Source: Acetivibrio thermocellus ATCC 27405 (GTDB lineage Bacteria > Bacillota > Clostridia > Acetivibrionales > Acetivibrionaceae). From it: DNA of 64,000 bases. Shown piece after piece: positions 43,670 through 53,096 of the stretch. The stretch spans positions 2,845,081-2,909,080 of the forward strand of contig NC_009012.1 of assembly GCF_000015865.1 (NCBI RefSeq), read 5' to 3'. A program made the position numbers and the translations under genes. The notes under the pieces were generated by a model. The model did no database searches. It was not told the DNA's origin and saw only the letters and a list, made by a program, of their open reading frames with translations. Position 1 is the stretch's first letter; every line of letters begins with the position of its first letter.

Positions 43670-44647
43670 TTATGCATTTTCATAAAGACTGTTCAAATAT
43701 TCGTCTTCGTATTTCCTTTGCTCAAAGTTGCCTTTTTGAGGCACAATGACTGATGCGGATACGGAACTTGTCCTGGAATTTTTCTTTTTCCGTGCTGCCT
43801 CATACGACATTATTTCTTCCTTGGTTTTGAAATTGTTGTTGTGCCAGTCGGTAATTATACTGTCCAGATAATCAAAATTTGGGTTGGTTTTGGAAGTTGT
43901 CTTTTTCAAAGCAAGTTCGATGATGTCAAAATCATAATTGTAATCCATAACCCACTTTTCAACATAAGCCTCTTCATACTCGGTAAGGTTTCGGCCCAGT
44001 TTCAGCTTTTTGACAATGGCACTGCGAACATCCTTGAATTTTTTGTATTGGATGGAGTAATTGTCAAGGTCAAAAGCATTTCTGATATTTCTGTTTTTCC
44101 AGCTTTCGGCCACTTTTTCTATGTAAGGTTTGATAAGGCCTTTATGATCAAAGCAATATTGAAACAGTGCCAGCATAACGTCCTCGTCAAATTTATACCG
44201 GTCAAACCAGGCATCGATATCGGTGTACCATGAAGGAGACATAACTCCCTGGAAAAATGTATTGTTAATGGTATAAATTATTTCATTGCGTTTTTTGTTT
44301 TTTTCGCAGTTGGATGCAACTTCCTCCGGTGTCGAGGTGGTTTTTAAGCGGTACATTTTGTTGATCTCTTTTTCTTTCAGGTCATGAAGAACGAGACCGT
44401 CTTCCTTCCACGTAAGCACACCCATGCTTTCAAGCTGTGCGAGGCATTCTTTTACCGTTGAGATCTCGAGCCCCATACTTTTGGCAAACTCTTCCGTTGA
44501 AGCTTTCTTGTTGTGTTTGCTTAAAAAAAGGCTGTATAAGTAAACCTTTACACTGTCGGAACTGAGCAAAGGCATATACTCGGTAATAAAAATATCCGGA
44601 ACCAGGGTATCCGAATAAAGAATTGATTTGCAGGACTCAAAAAACAT
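43670..44647 (-). CDS. DnaD-domain replication initiation protein
   Basis: A 325-residue DnaD/DnaB-like primosome protein. Residues 1-110 form a winged-helix domain (STEEFAKSMGLEISTVKECL). Two DnaB_2/DnaD helical modules follow at about 135-200 and 215-275; the second ends in the diagnostic YLDSIITDWHNNNFKT. It acts with the DnaC/DnaI-like product of the next gene. An extended -10 TGATATAAT (minus, complement of 44698-44706) lies about 50 bp upstream; GAGGGG precedes ATG. Confidence 0.9.
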   Translation of the reverse strand: MFFESCKSILYSDTLVPDIFITEYMPLLSSDSVKVYLYSLFLSKHNKKASTEEFAKSMGLEISTVKECLAQLESMGVLTWKEDGLVLHDLKEKEINKMYRLKTTSTPEEVASNCEKNKKRNEIIYTINNTFFQGVMSPSWYTDIDAWFDRYKFDEDVMLALFQYCFDHKGLIKPYIEKVAESWKNRNIRNAFDLDNYSIQYKKFKDVRSAIVKKLKLGRNLTEYEEAYVEKWVMDYNYDFDIIELALKKTTSKTNPNFDYLDSIITDWHNNNFKTKEEIMSYEAARKKKNSRTSSVSASVIVPQKGNFEQRKYEDEYLNSLYENA

Positions 44648-44697
44648 TGCATCATCCCCTCATTGTAATGGGAAAATATTCTCGTTCAAATATTTTT

Positions 44698-44706
44698 ATT
44701 ATATCA
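44698..44706 (-). promoter_or_regulatory. Extended -10 promoter of the dnaD-dnaC operon
   Basis: TGATATAAT on the minus strand, about 50 bp upstream of the dnaD-domain start. No strong -35 at 17 bp. Confidence 0.5.
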
Positions 44707-44885
44707 TATAAAATTGACATGTTACAGGAATAATAAACCTGATATGAAGTATTCATGAAAAATAGTCTTGCTTTAAAGTTGTTTTTGAAGTGTTTTCGGC
44801 AGTTGTTTATAAAAAAGAAAATAATGTTGTTGATTTTTTTTAAAATTTATATTATCATATAATGTGTTCGTTAGAATTTAATTTT

Positions 44886-44962
44886 GCGCCCATAGCTCAA
44901 TTGGATAGAGCGTTTGACTACGGATCAAAAGGTTAGGGGTTCGACTCCTCTTGGGCGCGCCA
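44886..44962 (+). tRNA. tRNA-Arg (anticodon ACG)
   Basis: Acceptor GCGCCCA pairs with TGGGCGC, discriminator G and an encoded CCA follow. The anticodon arm TTTGA-CTACGGA-TCAAA gives ACG, read as ICG after deamination for CGU/CGC/CGA. A TATAAT lies at 44858-44863, but no -35 is at a normal distance. Confidence 0.97.
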
Positions 44963-45213
44963 GATAAGGCAGCTGATCGTTGGGATTAGTTGCCTTATTG
45001 TGTTGTTTTTGACAGTTGATGAAATTTAAAGGTTTTAGGTACTTTATTTATGGATTTGCAAGTTATAGATCAATTGATTATGCTTTTTCATAAAATTTTA
45101 GGAAAAATAAAGGATAATTGTATTTAAAATAGAATAATATATTTATGGTATGCAGAAAGAAAATACGATGAAAATCAGGGGCAATTTTCCATGCTGCGAA
45201 AGGATGTGCATGG

Positions 45214-46995
45214 ATGGCAAATGAGAAATGTATCAGGGATCCTGTTCATAATTATATATATTTAACCGATGTTGAATTTAAACTTATAAGACATCCTTTG
45301 TTTCAAAGATTGAGATTTATAACTCAGAACGGTTCGGCATATTATACTTATCCGTCAAACAAAAATTGCCGTTTTTTACATTCTCTTGGTTCTATGAAAC
45401 TTGGAGGAGACATTTTCTTAAATGCCACAGAGAATTTGTCTGACGGGGATGTAAAAGAATACCTGATACAAGCTTATAAAATGTTGGATAGCATAGCAAA
45501 TAACAATCTGACAATTCCTATTTTTGACATAATTAAAGAATTTGCCTCCATGAATGATAAAACGTTTGATAAATACGGGTTATCTTTGCATATAGACAAA
45601 TCTTCGATAGAGAATGAAATAAAAAAAGAAGTGTTTCAAATGAAATTTGCCAGGGCGGTTTTATTTCAGAGCGTGAGGCTTGCGTGTATACTTCATGACA
45701 TAGGCCATTTTCCGTTTAGTCATGCTGTGGAAAGAGCCTTTAGCCAATATTTTGATTATTTAACCGGGGATCAGAAAAAGGAAAACCAAATATATGTGAA
45801 ATATCATTCAAAAGCAGAATATGTTGAAAAACAAATCCATGAAAGAATTGGTTTGGGAATATTGCAAAAGATTATTCCGTCAAGTGAAAAAGATTTTCAT
45901 AAGCTGTGCAGGCATGTAGCAAGAATAATTCTTATTGGGCATTCGGAATACAGAAATATAGTGCATCCTTTATATACTATTATATCAAGTGAGTTGGATG
46001 CTGACAGGCTTGACTATTCGCTAAGGGACCCCCGTTCGTCAGGTCTTGAATTGGGAGCGTTTGATATTGAAAGATTGCTGAACAATTTTACAATATATAG
46101 AGAAAATGACAAATTTGAGATATTGCCAAAGGTAAATGCGCTTTCTTCAATTGAAAGTTTTTATCACCAGCGTTTCCTTATATACAAGTATTTAATATAT
46201 CATCACAGTAAAGCCCGTATGGATGAAATTGTAAAGGAAATTACTTTTTTACTGCTTGAGATTTATAACAGCAAGGAGATAAAATACGATTCAGTCAGGA
46301 GAGTATTGACAGATTATAATTTCGATTTTCTTTGGGAAAAATGTGACGAAGAGGAGTATTATTATTGTAATGAAAATTGGTACTTTACTATTTTGCAGGC
46401 AATATATATAATTATACAAGGCGTCAGTAACCCTGATGACAGGACTGAGAAACTTAAGACTTTGATTGAGACTTTTATTTTCAGAAAAACTGAAAACATT
46501 TACTCATTTTTTAAAAGATATGATGCCTATTTTGATTTTATGCAAAAAATGTACATAAAGATAAAGGAAGCCGAAGATATAGAATTTGGTGATTTTGAAA
46601 AGAAGATGAGGGGTGTCATAAAAGATTCGATTAACAATAATGATTTGAAAGAACTGAATGATAGACTTTACAAACAGGACCGGGTTATTTGTTTGATTGC
46701 AAAAACTGAGCCCAAAGTGATAAAATTTTTGGAAAATCAGGCATTTCCATTCACATCGGAGTTACATGTTGCTCAACAGGAAAAAAACGGTCAGAAGAAA
46801 AAGGTACCTGTAACTGTATTTTCACCTTATCTGCAGAGTATGGCTCATGCATCGGAAAAAGAGCAATTCTTCAATGTGTTTATTATTAAAGAGGGGATTA
46901 AAACAGACGGCCAAAGAAGATTGTTGGAGAAGATCAGAAAGGAATTTATGCGCTTTTTTGTTTCAAAATACAAGCTTTGCTTTGGAATAGAATGA
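45214..46995 (+). CDS. HD-superfamily phosphohydrolase (dNTPase-like)
   Basis: A 593-residue protein whose first 280 residues match the SAMHD1/dGTPase-like HD family: RDPVHNYIYLTDVE at the start, FLHSLGSMKLG (first metal His), ILHDIGHFPFSH (HD pair, near 160), and SSELDADRLDYSLRDPRSSG (last Asp). Such enzymes remove triphosphate from dNTPs or act on other nucleotides; several serve in phage defence. The C-terminal 300 residues are helical without a known domain. AAAGGATG precedes ATG 45214. It sits after tRNA-Arg and is followed by a small winged-helix-like gene. Confidence 0.85.
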   Translation: MANEKCIRDPVHNYIYLTDVEFKLIRHPLFQRLRFITQNGSAYYTYPSNKNCRFLHSLGSMKLGGDIFLNATENLSDGDVKEYLIQAYKMLDSIANNNLTIPIFDIIKEFASMNDKTFDKYGLSLHIDKSSIENEIKKEVFQMKFARAVLFQSVRLACILHDIGHFPFSHAVERAFSQYFDYLTGDQKKENQIYVKYHSKAEYVEKQIHERIGLGILQKIIPSSEKDFHKLCRHVARIILIGHSEYRNIVHPLYTIISSELDADRLDYSLRDPRSSGLELGAFDIERLLNNFTIYRENDKFEILPKVNALSSIESFYHQRFLIYKYLIYHHSKARMDEIVKEITFLLLEIYNSKEIKYDSVRRVLTDYNFDFLWEKCDEEEYYYCNENWYFTILQAIYIIIQGVSNPDDRTEKLKTLIETFIFRKTENIYSFFKRYDAYFDFMQKMYIKIKEAEDIEFGDFEKKMRGVIKDSINNNDLKELNDRLYKQDRVICLIAKTEPKVIKFLENQAFPFTSELHVAQQEKNGQKKKVPVTVFSPYLQSMAHASEKEQFFNVFIIKEGIKTDGQRRLLEKIRKEFMRFFVSKYKLCFGIE

Positions 46996-47025
46996 CTTTA
47001 AATTTTGAGGAGGTTTTTTATAATT

Positions 47026-47274
47026 ATGAGTTTGACAATGCTGGAAGAAAAGACCTGTAGTGTATTTGACATTATTAATTCATATAATGGCATAACAATT
47101 GAGGAATTGATTGATAATTTGAACAGTAAATATGCTGACAGTTTTTTCTTTAATGCTCACGTAACGCTGGATGATTTAATTGAAACAAATGTTCTTATTG
47201 GAAGACTAAAAATTGACAATGGATGTATTTTTATAACCGAAAGAGGAAAGCAATATTTAAATACACTAAAATGA
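47026..47274 (+). CDS. Small winged-helix-like protein
   Basis: An 82-residue protein 30 bp after the HD gene, with GAGGAGG upstream of ATG 47026. The pattern SVFDIINSYNGITIEELIDNL, then LDDLIETNVLIGRL and CIFITERGKQYLN fits a helix-helix-wing fold, with the usual TERGKQYL end of winged-helix regulators. It may regulate or bind the HD protein. Function unknown. A 7-bp hairpin without a T-run follows at 47283-47299. Confidence 0.65.
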   Translation: MSLTMLEEKTCSVFDIINSYNGITIEELIDNLNSKYADSFFFNAHVTLDDLIETNVLIGRLKIDNGCIFITERGKQYLNTLK

Positions 47275-47347
47275 TTTCTACAATAATGGTTTCCATTATG
47301 ACGACTTAGGATAATTAGCTTTGATAATTTGCTTTATATAAATAAAA

Positions 47348-47385
47348 CAGGAGTTGTGGAACATATTTTTCAACTCCTGCTTTAT
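47348..47385 (-). terminator. Terminator of the DUF5050-like gene
   Basis: CAGGAGTTG / CAACTCCTG (9 bp, 14-nt loop). Read on the minus strand it is followed by TTTTATTT, 58 bp after the stop at 47437. Confidence 0.7.
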
Positions 47386-47436
47386 TTTCGTTTTAATTTA
47401 CAAGAAAGAGCTAACGATATAAGTTTTCAATTTGAA

Positions 47437-48510
47437 CTAAAACCCTTTAGAAAGTATGGTATCGATAACTGTTATTGAGTTGCTGCTCAAATCCAGTTTG
47501 CACATTTCAAGTTTTTCACCTGTGATAACATTGTTTTTGTCCCTTTTTCTTGTTGACAGTATATAATACAGGCTGTTGTCGCTTTCGTTGTAAGAAAAAC
47601 CTGTAAGAGTATATTCAATAGTATAATCATTTTCTTCCACTGTATCATACCTGGCGATGAGATTAAGTTTGCTGTCTTTTTTGGAAATGCTGAATATAAC
47701 TGTGTCTCTGGGGTTCTTCATGCGTCGTGTTTCAAAGTACATTGTATCACTGACGGAATATGCGCTCTTAACGGAAAAATTATCGTATCCTGCTTCGCGA
47801 AGGTATTGGTTAAGTTCTGTTTGATTAAAAGGGTAATTCAGAGTCATTATCGAGCTGAACTGTTGTTCGGATACATCACCAATATCTTCGGGATTTTCAA
47901 GGGATACGGCCTGGTATTTGCTGACGAGCTTTCCGGTTTCTTCACCATAATCGTCTTTACCGCCGTCACCTTCAAATATAACAAGTTTGTATATTAACAA
48001 GTCGTTGACTGCCAGCATTGAATCTATCCTTTGACAGTTCATACTGGCAATTTCAGTTTTTTCAGATCCATCAAAAGACTGTTTGATAATATTGTGAGTA
48101 TAGTTGGTACTACTTATGGTTTTGTTTTCTGAAATTCTCTTGGTGTAATATAAATAATTGTTATATATATTGATGTTTGAAATTTCTCCCTGTTCCAGTT
48201 CCAGTTTGTTTGAGCCGTCTTTGTTGATTCTGTAGAGACCTTCGGAATTTGAGTAGAAAATGTAATCGTCTGTTACTGCAAGAGAACCGCATGTTAAAGC
48301 ATTTTTTACATAAGTGTCAAGGTTTATAGGAGTATTTATCTTTTCTTTTATGTAATCGGATTGCGAAATCTTCGGAGAATCCGGTGAATTAGACGGCTTC
48401 GAACCGGAACCAAGTTTTGATACAAGAACTACAAACACCAAAATAAGAATTACCACTGAAGAAATCAACACTATTTTCGAATTATTTTTGCTGTTTTGCT
48501 CATTGCTCAT
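47437..48510 (-). CDS. Membrane-anchored DUF5050-like beta-propeller protein
   Basis: A 357-residue protein with a single N-terminal membrane helix (about 13-33). A Ser/Pro/Lys linker leads to an extracytoplasmic domain with repeated short motifs (DDYIFYSNSEGLYRINKDG, then NNYLYYTKR) typical of DUF5050/TolB-like propellers. In C. thermocellum-type genomes such proteins act as envelope sensors or stalks; ligand unknown. ATG 48510 follows AGGAGG; an upstream start six codons earlier lacks a site. Confidence 0.75.
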   Translation of the reverse strand: MSNEQNSKNNSKIVLISSVVILILVFVVLVSKLGSGSKPSNSPDSPKISQSDYIKEKINTPINLDTYVKNALTCGSLAVTDDYIFYSNSEGLYRINKDGSNKLELEQGEISNINIYNNYLYYTKRISENKTISSTNYTHNIIKQSFDGSEKTEIASMNCQRIDSMLAVNDLLIYKLVIFEGDGGKDDYGEETGKLVSKYQAVSLENPEDIGDVSEQQFSSIMTLNYPFNQTELNQYLREAGYDNFSVKSAYSVSDTMYFETRRMKNPRDTVIFSISKKDSKLNLIARYDTVEENDYTIEYTLTGFSYNESDNSLYYILSTRKRDKNNVITGEKLEMCKLDLSSNSITVIDTILSKGF

Positions 48511-48641
48511 TGTTTGACCTCCTGACAAAAAATGATTCTATAATATCACATAAAATAACATGTACGAACATATTATAACATATAACTGCACAATATTACA
48601 TATCAATTATTTTACATCTTGATTTTTAATTTTAAAAAATG

Positions 48642-48672
48642 AAAGCTCCGGGATACACACCCCGGAGCTTTT
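48642..48672 (-). terminator. Terminator of the CBM3-like/VWA surface protein gene
   Basis: AAAGCTCCGGG / CCCGGAGCTTT (11-bp stem, 8-nt loop). On the minus strand CATTTTTTAAAA follows. Confidence 0.85.
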
Positions 48673-48687
48673 GCTAAGTTTTTTGAA

Positions 48688-51684
48688 TTAGTTGATATCC
48701 TTCTTGTACTCTACATTGAATTTAATATTGTCGAACGGCACTACAACTTCAAATTCAGCTTCACCTGCGGACCTTACGCCGTCATTATTTTTGTCATCAA
48801 ACAATTTATATGTTATTTTAGGTCCGGCAATGTCAACGGTACCTTTAACGGTCAGAGGATTATCTCCATCGTCCCAATCGTCACTACTGTTGACAATCAG
48901 GGTCATGTATAATCCGTTGCTTTCCAAGTCATATTTCAAGCCGTCGCTAATCCTTGTAAGGGTTGCCAGCTCATCGCCGCTGAAAGTATAGGTTATATTG
49001 TATTTGCCACCAGATGCTGCAAGTCCTGACAAGTTAACAATTGACTCTTTTGTATTACTTGCCCTCTTGAAGAACAATTCAACCGGTTTGATGTAACTTG
49101 GCAGTGACAGTTCAAATTGTGCTGAACTGATTTTCAAGTTTTCCACAGCAAGTTTAGGCGGCATACTGTTTGAACGATATGCCAATTCGTTTATAATTGA
49201 AAGTGATTGTATATCCTCTAATGAAGGACAGTAGTAAGCTTTTTCATCAGAGTCAGAAATGTCAATTCCCAGGTCATAGGCAAGATTTGTTAAAACGTCA
49301 ACTTCTATTTCAGATTCTTTTGCACCGTTCTTTATATTGAATTCTTTAATATAATTAGTCAAATCAACAAGTATAAGTTTTATTTTGCCATTGACGTGAT
49401 TATTATTATACTTTTCAATTAATTTCATTATTTCTCTAACATATTGGTTTCCTTCCCCGTTGACAGTTTCATCATAAATATAGGCCGCATTAGTATCAAC
49501 TTTCGGGTCAGTTTCAAATAGTCCGTCAGAAAGATGCGATCTGGTGTATGCATTTGGATCAAGACTTGTAAAGATGTATATATATTTGTCCGCTTCGGGA
49601 TCTGAGTATTTATTGAATACATCCAAAGCTTTTCTCAGTCCGTCACCAAGATTGCTTCTTTTGCTGTCCTCGTCCACTGACAGTGTCAAAGTATAATTTA
49701 AAAATTCTTCCCGCTCAGTAGCAGCATCAAAAAATTTCCAACTATCGTTAATCGGTGAGTCATTTATGTTTGCATAATCCGAATAGGTTATGATACCAGC
49801 TCTTGTATATTCATCAAATATATAGGGAAGTAAGGCTATTGAGTTTCTAATGGTGTCAAAACCTTCTGTACTTTTCAGGGCATCTTCAATATCTTCTAAT
49901 TGGTCATCAGTGGGTCCTTTAAAAACACTATTACCTGGCTCACATTGGATTTTTCTTGCAACGAAACTACCTTGTAGATTGTTGCTTCGACCGTTAATGA
50001 CAATTTTTCCGTTTGGAGCAAATGCAATGCCGTTGACATTACAGCTATCTGTTTCAATATAAATGTTTCCATATTTTGTTATAAGATACACATCATTAAA
50101 CGTTGCTCCATTTCCTTGTAGAATTATATCGCCATAAGCGTATATAAAAGCAGATGTGGCACCATCAATTAATTCTTGCCTAATACCTTTGACGCTTATT
50201 ATAAGATTGCCGTCAAAAAACATATTGGATTTAAGTACAAATGCATCGCCTTTGTCTTGTTTTATAGAATATTGCGGTAAGGAGTTACCGTATTCGCGAC
50301 TAAATCCTCCGGCTTCTTTTGAACGGTATTCAATAGATACGGATTTGTCATTGTCATCATAGTAAAACTGTACTGCATTTTTCCGCCAATTAGGATTTGC
50401 GGGAGAAATGTATTTTTCGACTGTGTCTTCTGTAATTAAAAACTTAGCGTCATCTTTTTCAGGAAGATTTGTAACCTTAGTCTGTATCATTGAAAATAAT
50501 GCTGAATAGTCGTCATTTTCATCAGGTACAAGATAACGATCATACCTCTCTGCATCAGCCGGTTCCATCTCTATTTCTTTACCACCCAAAGGACCAGCAT
50601 ATGAGTTTCGATCTCTAAATGAGTATTCAACTTTTCCTGTTATTTTAATACCTGAAGTCGTAACATTCATTGTATTTCTTGTAAACACATCCCCTTCAAT
50701 TGTTATATTGTCTCCCTGGTATAAAGAATCACCACTGGAGAACAGACAATATTTAAAAATACCTGTCGGTCCATCATCTACATCGTTGGATTCATAAGAT
50801 GAATCAAGCAAAATCAAGGCTTCTTTTTTGCGTGGAGAGAAACCCACATCTATGGAACCTTCATGCGGGAATCCAATATCAGCCGGTTCAAATAATCCAA
50901 CAGGGGCAGGACTTGGTTTTGGTATAATGATATTTCCTGAAGCAGTAGCAAGTATTTTTTCACCTTCGGGTACTATTGGTGAAGGAGAAGGAGATACTAC
51001 AGGCGTCGGAGTTGGATTCGGAATCTTGGATGTTTCGCTGGGGAGTACACCGGTCAAAAGCACATAGTCGCGTTTTTTTGGATCGTACATGAAAACCGGC
51101 ACTCTTCCCGATGCAAAAAACTCTTCAGGCAAAAAGGGAGTATAGTAATTATTATTGGAAAAATCATTGGATTGATCGAAGTTACGATCAGGGCTGTTTT
51201 CTTTGATATCAAGTTCAATGTATATAGGTTTGCGATCACAATTTAACTCTACAGAACCGGTAAATCCTATTTCAACATAGCTGTCAGCACCCGGATAGGA
51301 CAAACCTGTCACTACTGAAGTTTTAACCAGTTCAGGGTTGAAACTCTCCGTTTCTGTGCCAAATAATTTTATATTAACCTGTATAGGGGAGCAGCCGTCA
51401 TTAGTAAAGTAATATCTTAGTTTAATATCATTCAAATTTATGTTTATTGCTTTATTTAAATTGATAATACCAATCTTCAAGGCTATAGTATCTGATGGCA
51501 CACCTGTTTTGATGTTTTTCAATGTTACATAAACCTTGTTGCTTGAAACCGGAAATTCAACACCTTCATCTGCATAAACATTTTCTACAAAAAGCCTATT
51601 AAAACCTGCTATTAATGAAAGGTTGACAAAAACGCAGAGAACTATCAGAAGCGCAAACGTTCGAAGATAAAACTTTCTTTTCAT
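48688..51684 (-). CDS. Large exported protein with CBM3-like, DUF7305-like and VWA-like regions
   Basis: A 998-residue surface protein. After a signal peptide (1-40), residues 45-210 match carbohydrate-binding module family 3: VTLKNIKTGVPSDTIALKIG, LNDIKLRYYFTNDG, and ADSYVEIGFTGSV through DQSNDF. The Trp/His pair of the CBM3a cellulose-binding face is not evident, so crystalline-cellulose binding is uncertain. A Pro/Ser/Thr linker (about 220-245) follows. EALILLDSSYESND near 290 resembles a MIDAS start. Residues 310-610 resemble the DUF7305 beta-helix (GNIYIETDSCNVNGIAFAPN). The VWA-like part resumes at 620-760 (SNLGDGLRKAL). The last 200 residues are beta-rich. GGGAGG lies 7 nt before ATG 51684. 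Confidence 0.7.
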   Translation of the reverse strand: MKRKFYLRTFALLIVLCVFVNLSLIAGFNRLFVENVYADEGVEFPVSSNKVYVTLKNIKTGVPSDTIALKIGIINLNKAININLNDIKLRYYFTNDGCSPIQVNIKLFGTETESFNPELVKTSVVTGLSYPGADSYVEIGFTGSVELNCDRKPIYIELDIKENSPDRNFDQSNDFSNNNYYTPFLPEEFFASGRVPVFMYDPKKRDYVLLTGVLPSETSKIPNPTPTPVVSPSPSPIVPEGEKILATASGNIIIPKPSPAPVGLFEPADIGFPHEGSIDVGFSPRKKEALILLDSSYESNDVDDGPTGIFKYCLFSSGDSLYQGDNITIEGDVFTRNTMNVTTSGIKITGKVEYSFRDRNSYAGPLGGKEIEMEPADAERYDRYLVPDENDDYSALFSMIQTKVTNLPEKDDAKFLITEDTVEKYISPANPNWRKNAVQFYYDDNDKSVSIEYRSKEAGGFSREYGNSLPQYSIKQDKGDAFVLKSNMFFDGNLIISVKGIRQELIDGATSAFIYAYGDIILQGNGATFNDVYLITKYGNIYIETDSCNVNGIAFAPNGKIVINGRSNNLQGSFVARKIQCEPGNSVFKGPTDDQLEDIEDALKSTEGFDTIRNSIALLPYIFDEYTRAGIITYSDYANINDSPINDSWKFFDAATEREEFLNYTLTLSVDEDSKRSNLGDGLRKALDVFNKYSDPEADKYIYIFTSLDPNAYTRSHLSDGLFETDPKVDTNAAYIYDETVNGEGNQYVREIMKLIEKYNNNHVNGKIKLILVDLTNYIKEFNIKNGAKESEIEVDVLTNLAYDLGIDISDSDEKAYYCPSLEDIQSLSIINELAYRSNSMPPKLAVENLKISSAQFELSLPSYIKPVELFFKRASNTKESIVNLSGLAASGGKYNITYTFSGDELATLTRISDGLKYDLESNGLYMTLIVNSSDDWDDGDNPLTVKGTVDIAGPKITYKLFDDKNNDGVRSAGEAEFEVVVPFDNIKFNVEYKKDIN

Positions 51685-51807
51685 ATACATACCTCCCTAA
51701 CATTTTTATATTTTTCTTTCTATCTTTCTAAAATACCCGGCTATGAAAACTGAGTAGCTGTCATCTCATATAAAAACATGTTGAGTTCCAAATTTTTTAA
51801 AACCATA

Positions 51808-52638
51808 TCAGAGATCATACATTCCAATTCTTATATACCTTTCGTCTATGTATGGTATTGTTACGTACATTACTTTCGGCACAAAAGATTTTGAGACAAA
51901 AACAGATCCTACAACTTTATGTGTGTCAGATTGTGACGGTATAGCAAAAGCTCTGACTTTGACAGATCTACCGGAAGCATTATAAAGCTCGAGAATAAAA
52001 GTGGAATCTTCAATATTGGTTTTGCCTTTTACAGTTATTTTAACGTCATTAGTTTTTTCTATTTCTTCGATAATGATTTCGTCAAAGGAAACGGCCAAGT
52101 CTTTATATTTAAACTCACTACCCAAACTTTTTCTTTCGACGGTTGGCAATACTTCTCCTGGAGAGGACGGTATGTTATTGGGCATTGTTATGTATACGGA
52201 CTTCGTGCTGTCATCCCAGGCAACCACCGCTCCACAGTTTTCACTGACAAATCTTAACGGAACAAAAGTCCTGTCGTCCGTTATTTCAGCAGGTACATCA
52301 AGTTCTTTTTCTTCTCCGTTTACAATGGCAATTTTTCCACCGATGTAAAGTGTCATTTCAATGCCATTGCCTTTGGCTGTGACCATACGAAGTACAGGAT
52401 CCCAGCCCACATCCATACCCAGGGCTTCAAATATTCTGCGGAACGGAATAAGAGTCCTTCCTTCCTTAATATAAGGAGCCGGGTCATTGGCGCTGGTTCC
52501 GAATTCCATAAGTTTACCGTTAAAATATACTTTCACGTTGGTAGACGCTATGCTTTGAAGGGTGGTTGATAGGAATAACATACATAGCAGAGTAGTGTAG
52601 ACGACGAAACGAAAGGCACGAGATTTTAAGTTTTTCAT
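51808..52638 (-). CDS. Exported protein with two copper-amine-oxidase-like stalk modules
   Basis: A 276-residue secreted protein. Signal peptide 1-32; stalk modules at about 34-90 (YIKEGRTLIPFRRIFEALGMD) and 92-150 (DDRTFVPLRFVSENCGAVVAWDD); a C-terminal beta domain with KDLAVSFDEIIIEEIEK. Envelope location is inferred; ligand unknown. GGGGAGG precedes ATG. It is co-directional with and 120 bp upstream of the CBM3-like/VWA gene, so the two may be co-expressed. Confidence 0.78.
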   Translation of the reverse strand: MKNLKSRAFRFVVYTTLLCMLFLSTTLQSIASTNVKVYFNGKLMEFGTSANDPAPYIKEGRTLIPFRRIFEALGMDVGWDPVLRMVTAKGNGIEMTLYIGGKIAIVNGEEKELDVPAEITDDRTFVPLRFVSENCGAVVAWDDSTKSVYITMPNNIPSSPGEVLPTVERKSLGSEFKYKDLAVSFDEIIIEEIEKTNDVKITVKGKTNIEDSTFILELYNASGRSVKVRAFAIPSQSDTHKVVGSVFVSKSFVPKVMYVTIPYIDERYIRIGMYDL

Positions 52639-53096
52639 TATTAATTCCTCCCCAAATTTTCTTATCTTTAATCTATCTTAATTTATATAATTTTTACTTA
52701 AATCTCTCTTATTTATCTTTATATGATTTTTGATTAAGGTTGTGAACGATTGAAAAAAGAAACCGGTCTTATCACTCCTCTTTGCATAACATTATGTGTA
52801 TCATATTATACGTTATTACACTGGCAAAACCACAGATGTTACTTAAAAGGAAAAATATACTTTTTTCCATTATCATTATATCACAAATAAGGTAAAAAAT
52901 AAAGCTATTTTTGGTATTTGCGCAAGAAAAATATGTTTTTCGAAATCATACGTGCGATGATACAAAATGACGATATAAAATATAGAGTGGTGAACAGAAC
53001 AATAAAAAAAATTTAGGAAAATATAATCCAGTTGCTTAATTATTCCGATATATAAATAGCAGGTTCAAAAAATATAAGGATAGAAGGCGATGGGGT
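52639..53096. other. Divergent intergenic region upstream of motAB
   Basis: About 460 bp without a supported gene. On the minus strand an extended -10 TGATATAAT (complement of 52875-52883) may drive the stalk-module gene with a long leader. On the plus strand a sigma-D-like promoter lies at 53024-53051. Nothing else was recognised. Confidence 0.55.
53024..53051 (+). promoter_or_regulatory. Sigma-D (FliA)-type promoter of motAB
   Basis: TAAT (53024-53027), a 16-bp spacer and TCCGATAT (53044-53051) compare with the sigma-D consensus TAAA-N15-GCCGATAT (3 of 4 and 7 of 8 bases). motA starts 46 bp downstream, as expected for a motility promoter. Confidence 0.6.

Noticed and set aside
44938-47440. 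Search for a direct repeat of the tRNA-Arg 3' end as an attachment site
   Set aside because: No second copy of the T-arm/acceptor sequence was seen downstream to the next gene block.
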